In this document: in pieces, positions 44,123 through 53,700 of the stretch
How the letters are laid out: each line of letters opens with the position of its first letter
How positions within the stretch are numbered: position 1 is the first letter of the stretch
Assembly (NCBI GenBank): GCA_902798965.1
Contig: CADBYS010000017.1
Location: 1-56,907 of the forward strand
Length of the DNA stretch: 56,907 bases
Origin: an uncultured Bacteroidales bacterium
Lineage (GTDB): Bacteria > Bacteroidota > Bacteroidia > Bacteroidales > Paludibacteraceae
Reading direction: 5' to 3'
The notes under the pieces: generated by a model
The model's input: the letters and a program-made list of their open reading frames with translations, nothing else
Database searches by the model: none
Told to the model about the DNA's origin: nothing
Translations under genes and position numbers: made by a program

Positions 44123-45382
44123 TCACACGTGAAGGGTCATTATTTCTCGAAAGTTCGTGGTGTATTCGGGGCTTTTCTGTCCTACCTCATACAATTTTTG
44201 CTTTCCCTGCATGAATACAGCTTGCCGCACGGTGTTCTTCCCGAAATGGGCATTGACCTTATCAATAGCTTGCTGCAGACGATTGTCGCGTTCGCGATTG
44301 CGCTCGTCGAAGAGTTGCAGCTGCGTGTTGGCTGCCGGCTCTATACCCATCAGTATCACTCCGGCACGTTTGTAGGGCACATTATCCTGCCATCCGCTGC
44401 GTACGACCTGCAGCAGCCGTTCGAGCATCTCGCCCGTATTAGCAACAGGCTGCACGAATGTGACGGTTTGGCTTATTGCCGGCAGATCCTCATTGTTAAA
44501 GCGCGACGCGTGGGCGAACACGACCATCTGTCTGCATACCGAGTGCTGCTTGCGCAACTTCAGCGCTGCATTAGCGCAGAACTCCGACATAGCCTGCTCC
44601 AGCAATGCCCGTTCCGTCACCGGGTGCGCAAATGTGCGGCTGTACGTGATGGTCTGTTTCATCGGCTGCTCACGCGTCTCCACACACGCATCTCCGTTCA
44701 GCTCGCGCCAAACCTCCCAGCCCGCCTTGTGCAACAGGTTGCGCGCAAACAGTTCGCTGTGTTCGGCAAAGTCCAAAGCTGTCTTTATGCCGGCCTGGTG
44801 CAACTTGGCAGCCGACTGACGCCCTATGCCCCACACCTCCTCTATCGGATACAACGCCAAGGCTTTGCGGCGTTTCTCCTCGCTGTCGATGATGCATACG
44901 CCATAGTATTTTTCGTAATGCTTGGCAAAGTCTGCTGCCACCTTGCACAGCGTTTTGGTAGGAGCTATGCCAAGCGACAACGGCACACCTATGCCCCTCA
45001 GCACCTCCTCGCGGATAGCACGGCACGTACGGATCAACTCCTCGCTGCTTGTCAGATGCGACATATCCAGGAATGCCTCATCAATCGAATATTGCATCAG
45101 ATCATCCGTATAGCGGCTCAGGATGCGCATGATACGCGAACTCAGATCGCCGTACAAGGCAAAGTTCGAGGAGAAATGTACGATACCGTATTTCCGTACC
45201 TCGTTCTGAATCTGATAGAACGGCACACCCATCTTTATGCCCAGGCGCTTCACCTCATTGCTGCGTGCAACAACACACCCGTCATTGCCCGACAGGACAA
45301 CAACGGGTTTGTCGCGTAAGTCAGGGCGGAACACACGTTCGCAACTGACAAAGAAGTTATTGCAGTCGGCTAAAGCGAACAT
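44123..45382 (-). CDS. umuC: Y-family DNA polymerase, UmuC-like
   Basis: The 419-residue translesion polymerase has MFALADCNNFFVSCERVF (first catalytic Asp), the SIDEAFLDM motif (catalytic Asp-Glu), IGVPLSLGIAPTKTLCKVAA and the helix-hairpin-helix WGIGRQSAAKLHQAGI. It copies damaged DNA with low fidelity. No umuD-type gene or LexA-like box was found beside it. It is the last gene of a minus-strand set and starts 3 bases after the DUF486 gene. Length is full. Confidence 0.92.
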   Translation of the reverse strand: MFALADCNNFFVSCERVFRPDLRDKPVVVLSGNDGCVVARSNEVKRLGIKMGVPFYQIQNEVRKYGIVHFSSNFALYGDLSSRIMRILSRYTDDLMQYSIDEAFLDMSHLTSSEELIRTCRAIREEVLRGIGVPLSLGIAPTKTLCKVAADFAKHYEKYYGVCIIDSEEKRRKALALYPIEEVWGIGRQSAAKLHQAGIKTALDFAEHSELFARNLLHKAGWEVWRELNGDACVETREQPMKQTITYSRTFAHPVTERALLEQAMSEFCANAALKLRKQHSVCRQMVVFAHASRFNNEDLPAISQTVTFVQPVANTGEMLERLLQVVRSGWQDNVPYKRAGVILMGIEPAANTQLQLFDERNRERDNRLQQAIDKVNAHFGKNTVRQAVFMQGKQKLYEVGQKSPEYTTNFREIMTLHV

Positions 45383-45385
45383 ACC

Positions 45386-45751
45386 TCAGCCGCGGAATAC
45401 GAAGTACACTGCCAGAATCATAAAGAAAGCCGCCGCCACATGATTCCACTTCACTTGCATGTGGAAGGCAAGCACCGAGAATACGATGAACACCGAGAGG
45501 GTGATCACCTCCTGAATAATCTTTAGTTGCATCAGGTTGAACGGTCCGCCGTTGCCCATGAATCCCAGGCGGTTGGCGGGCACCTGCAGGCAGTACTCGA
45601 AGAACGCTATGCCCCAACTGATCAGGATGACGCCAATCAGCGGCAGGTGCTGAAACCATTTCATCTCAGCCATCTTCAAGTGGCCGTACCAAGCCAGCGT
45701 CATGAATACGTTGGAGCAGATAAGCAGCAAGATTGTATATACGCTTTTCAT
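45386..45751 (-). CDS. DUF486 / DMT-type small membrane protein
   Basis: The 121-residue protein has four predicted membrane helices (TILLLICSNVFMTLAWYGHL, HLPLIGVILISWGIAFFEYC, ITLSVFIVFSVLAF, AAAFFMILAVYFVF) and the DUF486 signature FFEYCLQVPANRLG and FNLMQLKIIQEVITL. The family is distantly related to small multidrug resistance proteins; function is not known. It overlaps the oxidoreductase gene by 4 bases, so it is translationally coupled to it. Confidence 0.85.
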   Translation of the reverse strand: MKSVYTILLLICSNVFMTLAWYGHLKMAEMKWFQHLPLIGVILISWGIAFFEYCLQVPANRLGFMGNGGPFNLMQLKIIQEVITLSVFIVFSVLAFHMQVKWNHVAAAFFMILAVYFVFRG

Positions 45752-47049
45752 AATTTACTCTTTTTCTGCTGCTCAATGCTCTTGTGAGCCTTCTGCTCCA
45801 GGCGGGCAATCTCGCGTTGGATATTGGCAGGGATCTTCTCGCCATCGCGCAGCACACACTCGTGGCACTTCATCTCCTTCGAGTACATTCGTCCTACGCA
45901 GTAGTTCGAGCGGTTGCAGCCGGCGTGGTAATGCGGGTCGGCCTTCACATGATTAGCGAAATCCGGATCCTTGATCAGCACGTGAGCAATCTGGAACAGT
46001 TCGAAACCTTCGTCCATGATCTGCTGACAGTTATCACCACTCTGCACGCCGCCGACGTATATCAATGTAGGCTGTTCGCCATTCTCATTGCTCAGCGCCT
46101 CCTGGAAGCGCTTGGCTTGCGGCATAAAGTACAGTTCCTTGAAGGGAACGGTAGGCGTCATGATATCGCCTACGAACGGTATATGCAGCGCGGCCTTGAG
46201 CCACCACAGATCTTTCATCGACATGTAGTGCGCCAGCGTCTTGATAGGCATAGCGCCGCCCAGGATGGTCATCGGCGAACGGCTGACCGTACCGCCCGAC
46301 AGCACGATGCCATGCACCTTGTGCTTGGCTATCTCCTTGGCTACGCGGATGCCTTCCTCAATGTCTGAGCCGTGCCAGCAGTCGTCCCACATGTTCGTCT
46401 TCACAATCACCGCCATATCGTCCTTGGCGTGCAGCATAACCTCGTCGAGCACCTCGTTCATGAAGCGTACGCGGTTCTCAAAGCTGCCGCCGTACTCGTC
46501 GTGGCGGTGGTTGGTACGCGGACTGATGAACTGCGAGATCAGATATGCATGTCCCGCATGGATCTCCACGCAATCGAAGCCTGCCTCACGGCAGAAATCC
46601 ACTGCCTCGCCGAACTTCTTTACCAGCGCCTTGATCTCGCTCACCTTTAGGCGGCGATGGATAGTGGGGCTGTACAGGTTGAAGCCGGTGTCGGCACTCA
46701 CGGGTATGCAATGGCACGTGCTGTAGTGCGTCATGTTACCGCAGTGACCAAGTTGTATACTCGCCTTGGCACCCTCGGCATGCACGGCATCCGTCAGTTT
46801 CTTTAGTCCCGGCAAAGCCTCCGGACGGACATACAACTGCCCGTCGAAACTCACGCCGCTCAGATCCACGGCACAGTAAGCTACCGTAGTCATACCTACG
46901 CCGCCGTGAGCCACGCTCACATGGTAGTCATGCAACATCTGCGAGGGCACATTGCCCGTACACATATTCTCAAAGGCTGCGGAACGAATGATTCTGTTCC
47001 GCAGCGTTATTGGGCCTAATTTATATGGCGTAAAAAGTTTATTTTCCAT
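45748..47049 (-). CDS. Old Yellow Enzyme-family NADH:flavin oxidoreductase
   Basis: The 433-residue protein has an FMN-binding barrel with KLGPITLRNRIIRSAAFEN, IHAGHAYLISQFISPRTNHR and DEYGGSFENRVRF, typical of the OYE family (2,4-dienoyl-CoA reductase branch). It reduces activated C=C bonds of enones using NAD(P)H. There is no second flavin domain as in BaiCD or FadH. The C-terminus carries four Cys (about 378, 384, 395, 398: CNRSNYC and KCHEC) that might bind a metal or iron-sulphur cluster in a changed spacing. It directly abuts the steroid 5-alpha-reductase homologue, so both may act on the same unsaturated ring. Gut Bacteroidales are known to have paired 5-alpha and 5-beta reductases for bile acids; this link is inference. 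Confidence 0.85.
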   Translation of the reverse strand: MENKLFTPYKLGPITLRNRIIRSAAFENMCTGNVPSQMLHDYHVSVAHGGVGMTTVAYCAVDLSGVSFDGQLYVRPEALPGLKKLTDAVHAEGAKASIQLGHCGNMTHYSTCHCIPVSADTGFNLYSPTIHRRLKVSEIKALVKKFGEAVDFCREAGFDCVEIHAGHAYLISQFISPRTNHRHDEYGGSFENRVRFMNEVLDEVMLHAKDDMAVIVKTNMWDDCWHGSDIEEGIRVAKEIAKHKVHGIVLSGGTVSRSPMTILGGAMPIKTLAHYMSMKDLWWLKAALHIPFVGDIMTPTVPFKELYFMPQAKRFQEALSNENGEQPTLIYVGGVQSGDNCQQIMDEGFELFQIAHVLIKDPDFANHVKADPHYHAGCNRSNYCVGRMYSKEMKCHECVLRDGEKIPANIQREIARLEQKAHKSIEQQKKSKL

Positions 47050-47832
47050 TTAATAAATGAAAGGAATTATTCGTTTAAGTTTCTTGCGGTCGAACTCGTC
47101 GGGGAACTCCTTCTCGTAGCGCAAGTAGATGGAGTTGGCACGCGGCACGAGGTTGCAGCAGCTGAACCAGAAGAACAACGCTCCTGCCCACGACCACGTC
47201 AGAATAGCAAAGCCCAGCCACTCGGTTATCTCGCCGAAGTAATTGGCAGAGGTAACGAAGCGGTACATACCTTTCTTGGGCAGATAATGGTTGGTGTCAC
47301 CCGGCTGGCGCAAGTGGCGGATCACATAATCGGAGTGCAGGTTGATGATGAATCCCAAGATGAAGATCACCGTACCGATGATGAACCGCGGATCGGATAC
47401 CCAGCTGGCATGATACGGACTATATACCGGCGCAATATGGAACAGCCAATAGCCCTGCACGTATCCGTTAATCAGGTTCCAGGCAACAGACAATCCCATG
47501 ATTACGATAGGCATCTTACTCTGCCCGCGCATCAGCATCGGGAAGATGAACGAGCGCTGGAAATAGTGCATCTCGAACAATAGGAAGAACAGCAGGTACG
47601 GGATCTGCCCGCGAACAGGCGATATACCCCACAGGTAAATCATTGCAATGAATACCGGCACTTCCATCAGGAACCAACCTACCTTGTTGTTGATAGCGGG
47701 TCCCCACTTCTCGGTACGCATCTTGCCGTAACCGGCATCTACGAAATATAACGACACAAACACCACGAAGCCTACCAGCCCCATGACGAACAGGAAGTTA
47801 TAAAAGAATTCTACTGAGTTCAGATGTTCCAT
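47050..47832 (-). CDS. Steroid 5-alpha-reductase family membrane protein
   Basis: The 260-residue protein has about six or seven membrane helices and the C-terminal 3-oxo-5-alpha-steroid 4-dehydrogenase domain. The signatures are VTSANYFGEITEWLGFAILT (the YFGE motif), NLVPRANSIYLRYEKEFPDE and the RRIIPFIY-like end (KRIIPFIY). Eukaryotic and bacterial members reduce a Delta-4 double bond of 3-oxo-steroids using NADPH. The OYE gene begins at the very next base, so both form an operon with DUF486 and umuC. The promoter is at 47921 and a heptad repeat lies in the leader. Substrate may be a bile acid, a steroid or a lipid; not shown by sequence. Confidence 0.85.
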   Translation of the reverse strand: MEHLNSVEFFYNFLFVMGLVGFVVFVSLYFVDAGYGKMRTEKWGPAINNKVGWFLMEVPVFIAMIYLWGISPVRGQIPYLLFFLLFEMHYFQRSFIFPMLMRGQSKMPIVIMGLSVAWNLINGYVQGYWLFHIAPVYSPYHASWVSDPRFIIGTVIFILGFIINLHSDYVIRHLRQPGDTNHYLPKKGMYRFVTSANYFGEITEWLGFAILTWSWAGALFFWFSCCNLVPRANSIYLRYEKEFPDEFDRKKLKRIIPFIY

Positions 47833-47841
47833 ATCTTTTGA

Positions 47842-47897
47842 GCTTTCAGTTTTCAGCTGTCTGCAATCAGTTATCAGCGATCAGCAATCAGCTGTCG
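47842..47897. repeat. Heptad repeat (GCNATCA type) in the leader of the 5-alpha-reductase gene
   Basis: Eight 7-bp units on the plus strand: GCTTTCA, GTTTTCA, GCTGTCT, GCAATCA, GTTATCA, GCGATCA, GCAATCA, GCTGTCG. The consensus differs from the GTCGAAA arrays but the period and position are the same. Confidence 0.8.
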
Positions 47898-47920
47898 GCA
47901 TATATGCCGAAAAAAGCATA

Positions 47921-47952
47921 CAAAGTTACAACAATTTTTTCGTATTTGCAAG
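47921..47952 (-). promoter_or_regulatory. Promoter for the 5-alpha-reductase operon
   Basis: Minus strand CTTG (47952-47949), 20 bases, TAACTTTG (47928-47921). It overlaps nothing but lies directly beside the stop of the upstream EamA gene (47955). Confidence 0.65.
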
Positions 47953-47954
47953 CC

Positions 47955-48920
47955 TTAGGCTTGTAAATTGTCATCAAAGGGGAGATTTTCTTGTTTTTGA
48001 CAAACAAACAAGCCAACCACGATAAGTGCAATACCCAGCCACTTGCCTAAAGGCAACTCCTCGCCGAAGAACGCGAGCATGATCAGGGCGGTAAATACCG
48101 GTCGCACATTATTGAACGCATTCGCCTCGGTCACGCCGATCTGACGCACCGTGTAGCAGAACAAGATAAATGCAATCACCGACGAGCATATGCCCAGATA
48201 CCCTATGGCTGCCAGCGCTTCCTCGGGGTTAGATGCCAACAGGAATCCTTGCGTAAAGCAAGCTTTCCCCTCCACGATTGCCCACAGGGGATAGAAGAAC
48301 AACAGCGATATCAGTTGGTCGTAGAAGACGATCGACAGCGGCGAGTAATGCTCGGGAATCTTCCTGAGCACTATCGTATAGAACACCGCCGAACAAACCG
48401 CCAGGAACGCCAACGGAATACCTATCGGGTTGCCAAGTTCGAAACTATCCGAACCGATCAGCACCAGCAACAGCATTCCCACCGTAGATACCACAATACC
48501 AATTATATGGTACTTCGTCACCCGCTCGCGCAAGATCAGCAAAGCCAGCCACGGGGCAATGACCGGTGCGGTGGACAGCAGCGCCTCGGCAATCGTCGGC
48601 GACGAGAGCGAACGGTAGCAGAACGTCTCGAAAATAAAATACAGAACAGGCTGCATCGTACCCGCCAACAGGAAGATAGGTATATCCTTCTTACGAATCA
48701 GCTGCAAAGCCAGCAGCGAACCGCCCTCACGCGGGTATCGACGCTCATGACTGCGAACCAGCAGACCCACGCTCAGCATAACCAGGATGGCTATCGTGAA
48801 GCGGATGATCATTAGCGTGAACGGACGGACATACAGCAACGACTGCTGAACGGCTATGCCCGAGCCCGCCCAAATCAACATCGCCAAAATAACGGCTATA
48901 TACGGTACAATTCTGCGCAT
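47955..48920 (-). CDS. EamA/DMT-family transporter
   Basis: The protein of about 321 residues has ten hydrophobic segments in two EamA repeats: MLIWAGSGIAVQQSLLYVRP and PFTLMIIRFTIAILVMLSVG in the first, GICSSVIAFILFCYTVRQIG and FTALIMLAFFGEELPLGKWL in the second. Members export amino acids, nucleotides or other metabolites; the substrate here is unknown. The ATG at 48920 (MRRIVPYIAVILAMLI) is preferred over a TTG start two codons upstream. Its promoter at 48938 leaves only about 10 bases of leader. The promoter overlaps that of glyA on the other strand. Confidence 0.86.
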   Translation of the reverse strand: MRRIVPYIAVILAMLIWAGSGIAVQQSLLYVRPFTLMIIRFTIAILVMLSVGLLVRSHERRYPREGGSLLALQLIRKKDIPIFLLAGTMQPVLYFIFETFCYRSLSSPTIAEALLSTAPVIAPWLALLILRERVTKYHIIGIVVSTVGMLLLVLIGSDSFELGNPIGIPLAFLAVCSAVFYTIVLRKIPEHYSPLSIVFYDQLISLLFFYPLWAIVEGKACFTQGFLLASNPEEALAAIGYLGICSSVIAFILFCYTVRQIGVTEANAFNNVRPVFTALIMLAFFGEELPLGKWLGIALIVVGLFVCQKQENLPFDDNLQA

Positions 48921-48937
48921 ATTCAAAAAAAATCACA

Positions 48938-48969
48938 CAAAGTTACGGAAATATTTGCAAATTTGCAAA
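48938..48969 (-). promoter_or_regulatory. Promoter for the EamA transporter gene
   Basis: Minus strand TTTG (48969-48966), 20 bases, TAACTTTG (48945-48938). It interlocks with the glyA promoter on the plus strand: each -33 element lies in the spacer of the other. Confidence 0.78.
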
Positions 48970-48985
48970 ATTTTTTGTATCTTTG
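48954..48985 (+). promoter_or_regulatory. Promoter for glyA
   Basis: TTTG (48954-48957), 20 bases, TATCTTTG (48978-48985), within ATTTGCAAAT (48953-48962). Confidence 0.8.
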
Positions 48986-49037
48986 TAGCGTTTTTTGAAA
49001 AATTCGTCATTTTTGAAATTTCAAATCTTCAAATCAT

Positions 49038-50315
49038 ATGAAAGACACCGAACTTTTTGACCTCATCCGCCGCGAGCGTGAGCGTCAGACCAAAGGTATC
49101 GAACTCATCGCGAGTGAGAACTACGTTTCCGACCAGGTATTAGCCGCCATGGGCAGCGTGTTGACCAACAAATACGCCGAGGGCTATCCGGCACACCGCT
49201 ACTACGGTGGTTGCGAGGTAGTGGACGAAGTGGAGGAGCTGGCACGCATACGCCTCAAGAAACTATATGATGCCGCGTACGTCAACGTGCAGCCGCACTC
49301 GGGGGCACAGGCGAACATGGCAGTATTCATGGCTTGCCTCAAGCCCGGCGACACCTTCATGGGGCTTAACCTCAGTCATGGCGGGCATCTCAGCCACGGC
49401 TCGGCGGTTAACTTCTCGGGCTTGGTTTTCAATGCCATAGGCTACGACCTGAACGAAGCTACAGGTATGGTCGATTACGATGACCTGGAGCGCAAGGCAC
49501 GCGAGCACAAACCCAAACTCATCATCGCCGGAGCCAGCGCCTACAGCCGCGAGTGGGATTACGAGCGCATCCGCAAGGTGGCTGACGAGATAGGCGCCAT
49601 CTTCATGGTCGATATGGCTCACCCTGCCGGACTGATCGCCGCAGGTCTGCTCAAGAACCCGCTCCGCTACGCACATATCGTAACCAGCACCACGCACAAG
49701 ACGCTGCGCGGACCGCGCGGAGGAATCATACTGCTTGGCGAAGATTTCCCCAACCCCTGGGGCAAGACCACTCCGAAAGGCGAGATAAAGATGATGTCCG
49801 CCCTACTCGACTCTGCCGTGTTCCCGGGCACGCAAGGCGGACCGCTCGAGCACGTGATTGCCGCCAAAGCCGTAGCATTCGGCGAGGCGCTGCAACCCGA
49901 GTTCAAGACCTACCAGCAACAGGTCAAGACCAACGCGGCAGTGATGGCTCAAGCGTTTGTACAGAAAGGATATAAGGTGATCAGCGGCGGTACCGACAAC
50001 CACTCCATGCTTATCGACCTGCGCACCAAGTATCCCGACCTCACCGGCAAGAAAGCCGAGCAGGCACTCGTAGCAGCCGACCTGACCACCAACAAGAACA
50101 TGGTGCCCTTCGACAGCCGCAGCGCCTTCCAGACATCCGGTCTTCGATTCGGCACGCCCGCCATCACCACGCGCGGACTGAAAGAGGACAAGATGCCGTG
50201 GATCGTGGAGCTGATCGACCGCGTACTCTCTGCTCCTGACGACGAGCAGGTCATCGCTGCCGTACGCCGCGAGGTGAATGCCGAGATGATTAACTATCCG
50301 CTATTTGCCTGGTAA
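49038..50315 (+). CDS. glyA: Serine hydroxymethyltransferase
   Basis: The 425-residue PLP enzyme interconverts serine and glycine with transfer of a C1 unit to tetrahydrofolate. Signatures: [53 protein letters not shown] and the PLP-lysine motif [14 protein letters not shown] near residue 220. Full length. It has its own promoter and is followed after 2 bases by a small secreted-protein gene. With gcvT (19432) it forms part of the one-carbon pathway. Confidence 0.97.
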   Translation: MKDTELFDLIRRERERQTKGIELIASENYVSDQVLAAMGSVLTNKYAEGYPAHRYYGGCEVVDEVEELARIRLKKLYDAAYVNVQPHSGAQANMAVFMACLKPGDTFMGLNLSHGGHLSHGSAVNFSGLVFNAIGYDLNEATGMVDYDDLERKAREHKPKLIIAGASAYSREWDYERIRKVADEIGAIFMVDMAHPAGLIAAGLLKNPLRYAHIVTSTTHKTLRGPRGGIILLGEDFPNPWGKTTPKGEIKMMSALLDSAVFPGTQGGPLEHVIAAKAVAFGEALQPEFKTYQQQVKTNAAVMAQAFVQKGYKVISGGTDNHSMLIDLRTKYPDLTGKKAEQALVAADLTTNKNMVPFDSRSAFQTSGLRFGTPAITTRGLKEDKMPWIVELIDRVLSAPDDEQVIAAVRREVNAEMINYPLFAW

Positions 50316-50317
50316 GA

Positions 50318-50692
50318 ATGAAAGCGTTGAAACGATCGCAACTGTGTTGCTTGCTCTTGCTGCTCAGCAACCTCTTGTACGCTCAATCGGATTCATACCG
50401 CTATCTACCGTTTCAATCCACCTCCACCATGCGAGGCACCGGGTCTCATTGGGCTTCGATTGTTACCAAACAAACAATCGAGCCCGATGAATCAACGCCC
50501 GGCGAACCGATGCGAATCATAGGACTCCGCAGAAACAGCCCGTTCGACGGAGCGGGGACGATCACAGACTTCGACAATCCTTTACAACCCGGAACATCGG
50601 TTCCGGTGGGAGACAGTGCGCCGGCAATGACCTTGCTGGCGCTTGTCTTTATCGTGATCAAGCGTCTCAAATCTCTCCGGACGGACAAATGA
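50318..50692 (+). CDS. Small secreted protein with C-terminal hydrophobic/basic tail
   Basis: The 124-residue product has an N-terminal signal peptide (MKALKRSQLCCLLLLLSNLL, YAQ). Its middle part is short and Ser/Thr/Pro-rich. At the C-terminus PVGDSAPAMTLLALVFIVIK is followed by RLKSLRTDK: a Pro/Gly/Asp motif, a single hydrophobic segment and basic residues. This layout resembles sorting tails of exosortase- or sortase-like systems, but no such enzyme gene is in the window. The start is 2 bases after the glyA stop, so it is probably cotranscribed. I do not recognise a family, and similar short proteins of this form in Bacteroidales are of unknown function. Confidence 0.65.
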   Translation: MKALKRSQLCCLLLLLSNLLYAQSDSYRYLPFQSTSTMRGTGSHWASIVTKQTIEPDESTPGEPMRIIGLRRNSPFDGAGTITDFDNPLQPGTSVPVGDSAPAMTLLALVFIVIKRLKSLRTDK

Positions 50693-50705
50693 TATTGTAT
50701 TGGTT

Positions 50706-53700
50706 TTAGAAGGGATATCCGATGCCGAAGTTCAGGCGTAAGCCATCGAGCACGGAAGGTATATTGTAATAGGTAGTGATAGGTTTCTCATAGTCGGGAT
50801 TACCCTTCTTGTCGTAGCGGTAGGTCTGATACGGAGCGTGGATGCCTACGCCCAGGTCAAGGCGAACCACCAGCCCGTCGATATCCAAACGCAAACCCGC
50901 ACCGGTGCCAAGCGCAATCTGGTTGGCAAAATCGGGATTGTTGATGATGCCGTCGTACAGATCAGTCTTGAGATCCAATCGCTCCTTATAATCGTCTATC
51001 CCCGCACCCCTGAATATTTCATCGCTCGAGTACCAGTTCCATACATTGCCGGCATCCACGAAGGCTGCGCCGAACAGCTTCCACACGATCGGGAAACGCA
51101 GTTCGAAGTTCGCCTCGAGCTTCACGTCACCGGCGTGGAAGAAGTTCTGGTTGTACTTGGGGGAATAGAAGTTTCCCGGTCCGTATGCGTACGGTGCCGA
51201 ACCCCTCAGGCTGTTCGGACCACCGGCATAGAACGCTTCGGACAGCGGCGAGAACAGGGAGTTGCCTACAGGGATATTCGAGCCGGCATACAGGCGCGTG
51301 GCTACACACACCTTGTCGGTGAAGTTGAACTTGTTACGCAGCTCGGCGGTGAGCTTCACGAATTGGTTGAACGATTTGTTACCTATCGGCTTATCTGTGT
51401 CGTCCCACTTGTAGCGCGTGCCGTCGCTCTTCTTGCCGAACACGCAATACAGGGCATTGATCAGGTTGCCCGACTCCTTAACGCCCAGGTTGAGGAAGGT
51501 ATTCACAGCCCGCTTGGCGCGGTAGTCGTCGTATATGAAGTTGTAGCTGACTGCAGGGATAAACTCATCGCTGGCAAGCACCTTGATCAGTTGGGGGTAC
51601 TTATCCGTCTTGTCCAACAGGTCATCCGCTTCGGCTTTAATCCGCACCAGCGACAGCGAGAGCGGTGTGAAGGCATGCGTCACGTACTGCGACGAGCGGA
51701 TGAAATAGGTCAGCGAGCCGGAGAGCTTGTGTACGCCGTAGCCGCCGGCAATATTCTCATATTGGTAGCCGAGCATATAGCGCGTGTCGCCTTCGGGATT
51801 GTCATCACCTGCCCAGTGCAGATACGGGAAGATAAGCGAAGCGTTCAGTCCTAATTTATACGTATCCGTCTTTTTCGGATCACCCGGATGGCGGTTACGC
51901 AGTGCCCAGTAATATGCGCCGTTACCTTTCAGCGTGAATGTCTCACCTTTGCCCATCAGGTTCCTGATCGACGACTTGAGTGTCAAGTCCGGACCTATAC
52001 TGTTGTTCGAGCGGTAGGCTACGCCCGCATCAGCGGTCAGGCCGTACGTGCGCATGATGCTGTCCGTCTTGTACTGTTGCTTCTTGCGCCATTCTTTGGC
52101 TGCATGCACTCCCAGCCCGGACTTATGCAGCTCGCCCTCAAGCACGTTGTTGTAGTCGCGTTGCGAGTACAGGCGCAGCGATACATCGCCATCCTTGGTC
52201 AGCTTCCAATCGGCGCTGAAACTGTTCAGTAAGCCGCTCGTACTATTGATCTCGGGGTTGTCCGTCAGCGTGGAGCCTATGGTCAGGCGCAGCCTGTCCT
52301 TAAAGAACGCCTTGCTGATGGATATATTCATGTCGTTGGTCTTGCCGCCGGCATGCTCGGTCTGCGCGCTACTCAGGTCAATATCCACGAACTTACCCAT
52401 CTTCGAGTTAGCCATCGCGGCATTGATTCGGCTGTTGATGATCGACGACAAGGCGTAACCTTCGCGCTGCACGGCGGCGTTGCTCTCGCCTACGTACATT
52501 CCCGTAGCCAGCAGCGTGGCTGCCAAGCCCTCACGCGTCTCCTCGTCCAATGTGGATAGTTCGCGGGTGATAACCTCATCGTTCGGTGCTTCCAGGAAGA
52601 ATCCGAGACTCTGCATACCCAGCGAATCCAGCTCGCCTTTCACGCGCACACCTGTGGTGAAGTCCACACGGCGCGTCTCTTCGCCTTCCGACTCCACATC
52701 GGCTTTCACTTGCTGCGAGGCAGATACATTCAGGCGCGTCTTGCCTATCGGACCATGGAAAGCGACGTTACTGCCCGAATCCACATGGAACGGCATTATC
52801 GGGTACGCCTTGGGCGAGTAGCGCACAAAGCCGTCGTCCACATTGATCTGCCCGCCGAGCTTAAGGTCGCTGCCTGCTGTGTTGTAGCGCACATTCACCG
52901 TGCCGTGGGGTTTGATTTGTGCCAGGTTCTTTTTGTCGATGGGGTATGTGATGTCCGTGGTAGGCAGCAGCGTCAGATCCACGTCGGCCACTATGCTGTC
53001 CAGCTTGCCGCGTACCTTGCCGCGGATGTCGGTGGCCAGTTCGCCATATACAGGCAACTTCCCGCCCTTCACCAGCTTCGCCGGCGCAAAACTGTCGGCT
53101 GCCAGCGTCACATCCACCAGCATGCTGTCCAGATCCAGACCGCCGGTCAGCGCGATGAACGTACTGTCCGCACCATACACCGGCAGACCGTTCAGATCCA
53201 CATGGTTATGGCTCATCACGATCGGCGTCTCGCCCAGACCTATCACTATATCGTAGGGCTCATACACGGCATTCACGCCCAGCGGCTGCACCTCGGCGGA
53301 TATATCCCGCTTGGCAGGTAAGCCATCCACCGATGCCGAGGCACGTACGGCTCCGTGCAGATCTATATCCTTGAGCGTTACGAAGCTCTCCACCAGTTCG
53401 AGCGGTATATCGTCCAACTGCACGTTGGCGCGCAAGGCGTGCTCGTACGCCTGCGATGGCGACAACTGCAAATCTATCGCGTGATTGCCCAGATCGGCGT
53501 TGTTGTAGATGATACTGTCGAGCTTGAGCCGTCCGTTGCCGTGCAGCTCCTGTTCCGTACGCTGCAGATCCATCCTGAGCGCCGCTTTCGTGCTCAGTTT
53601 ATGGAAGCTCATCGCGCCATCGGTCAGCTGCGTATTGGCAGTGAGGCTGGCATCCGCCAGGCGATCGACCATCCCCACCGTCAGCAGGGCATCGGTAGCC

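Noticed and set aside
44042-45319. 425-codon plus-strand frame opposite umuC
   Set aside because: It is an antisense frame of the polymerase gene; the catalytic motifs are all on the minus strand.
50838-51854. 338-codon frame opposite the TamB fusion
   Set aside because: It is the antisense shadow of a gene with strong family matches and has no homology-like motif.
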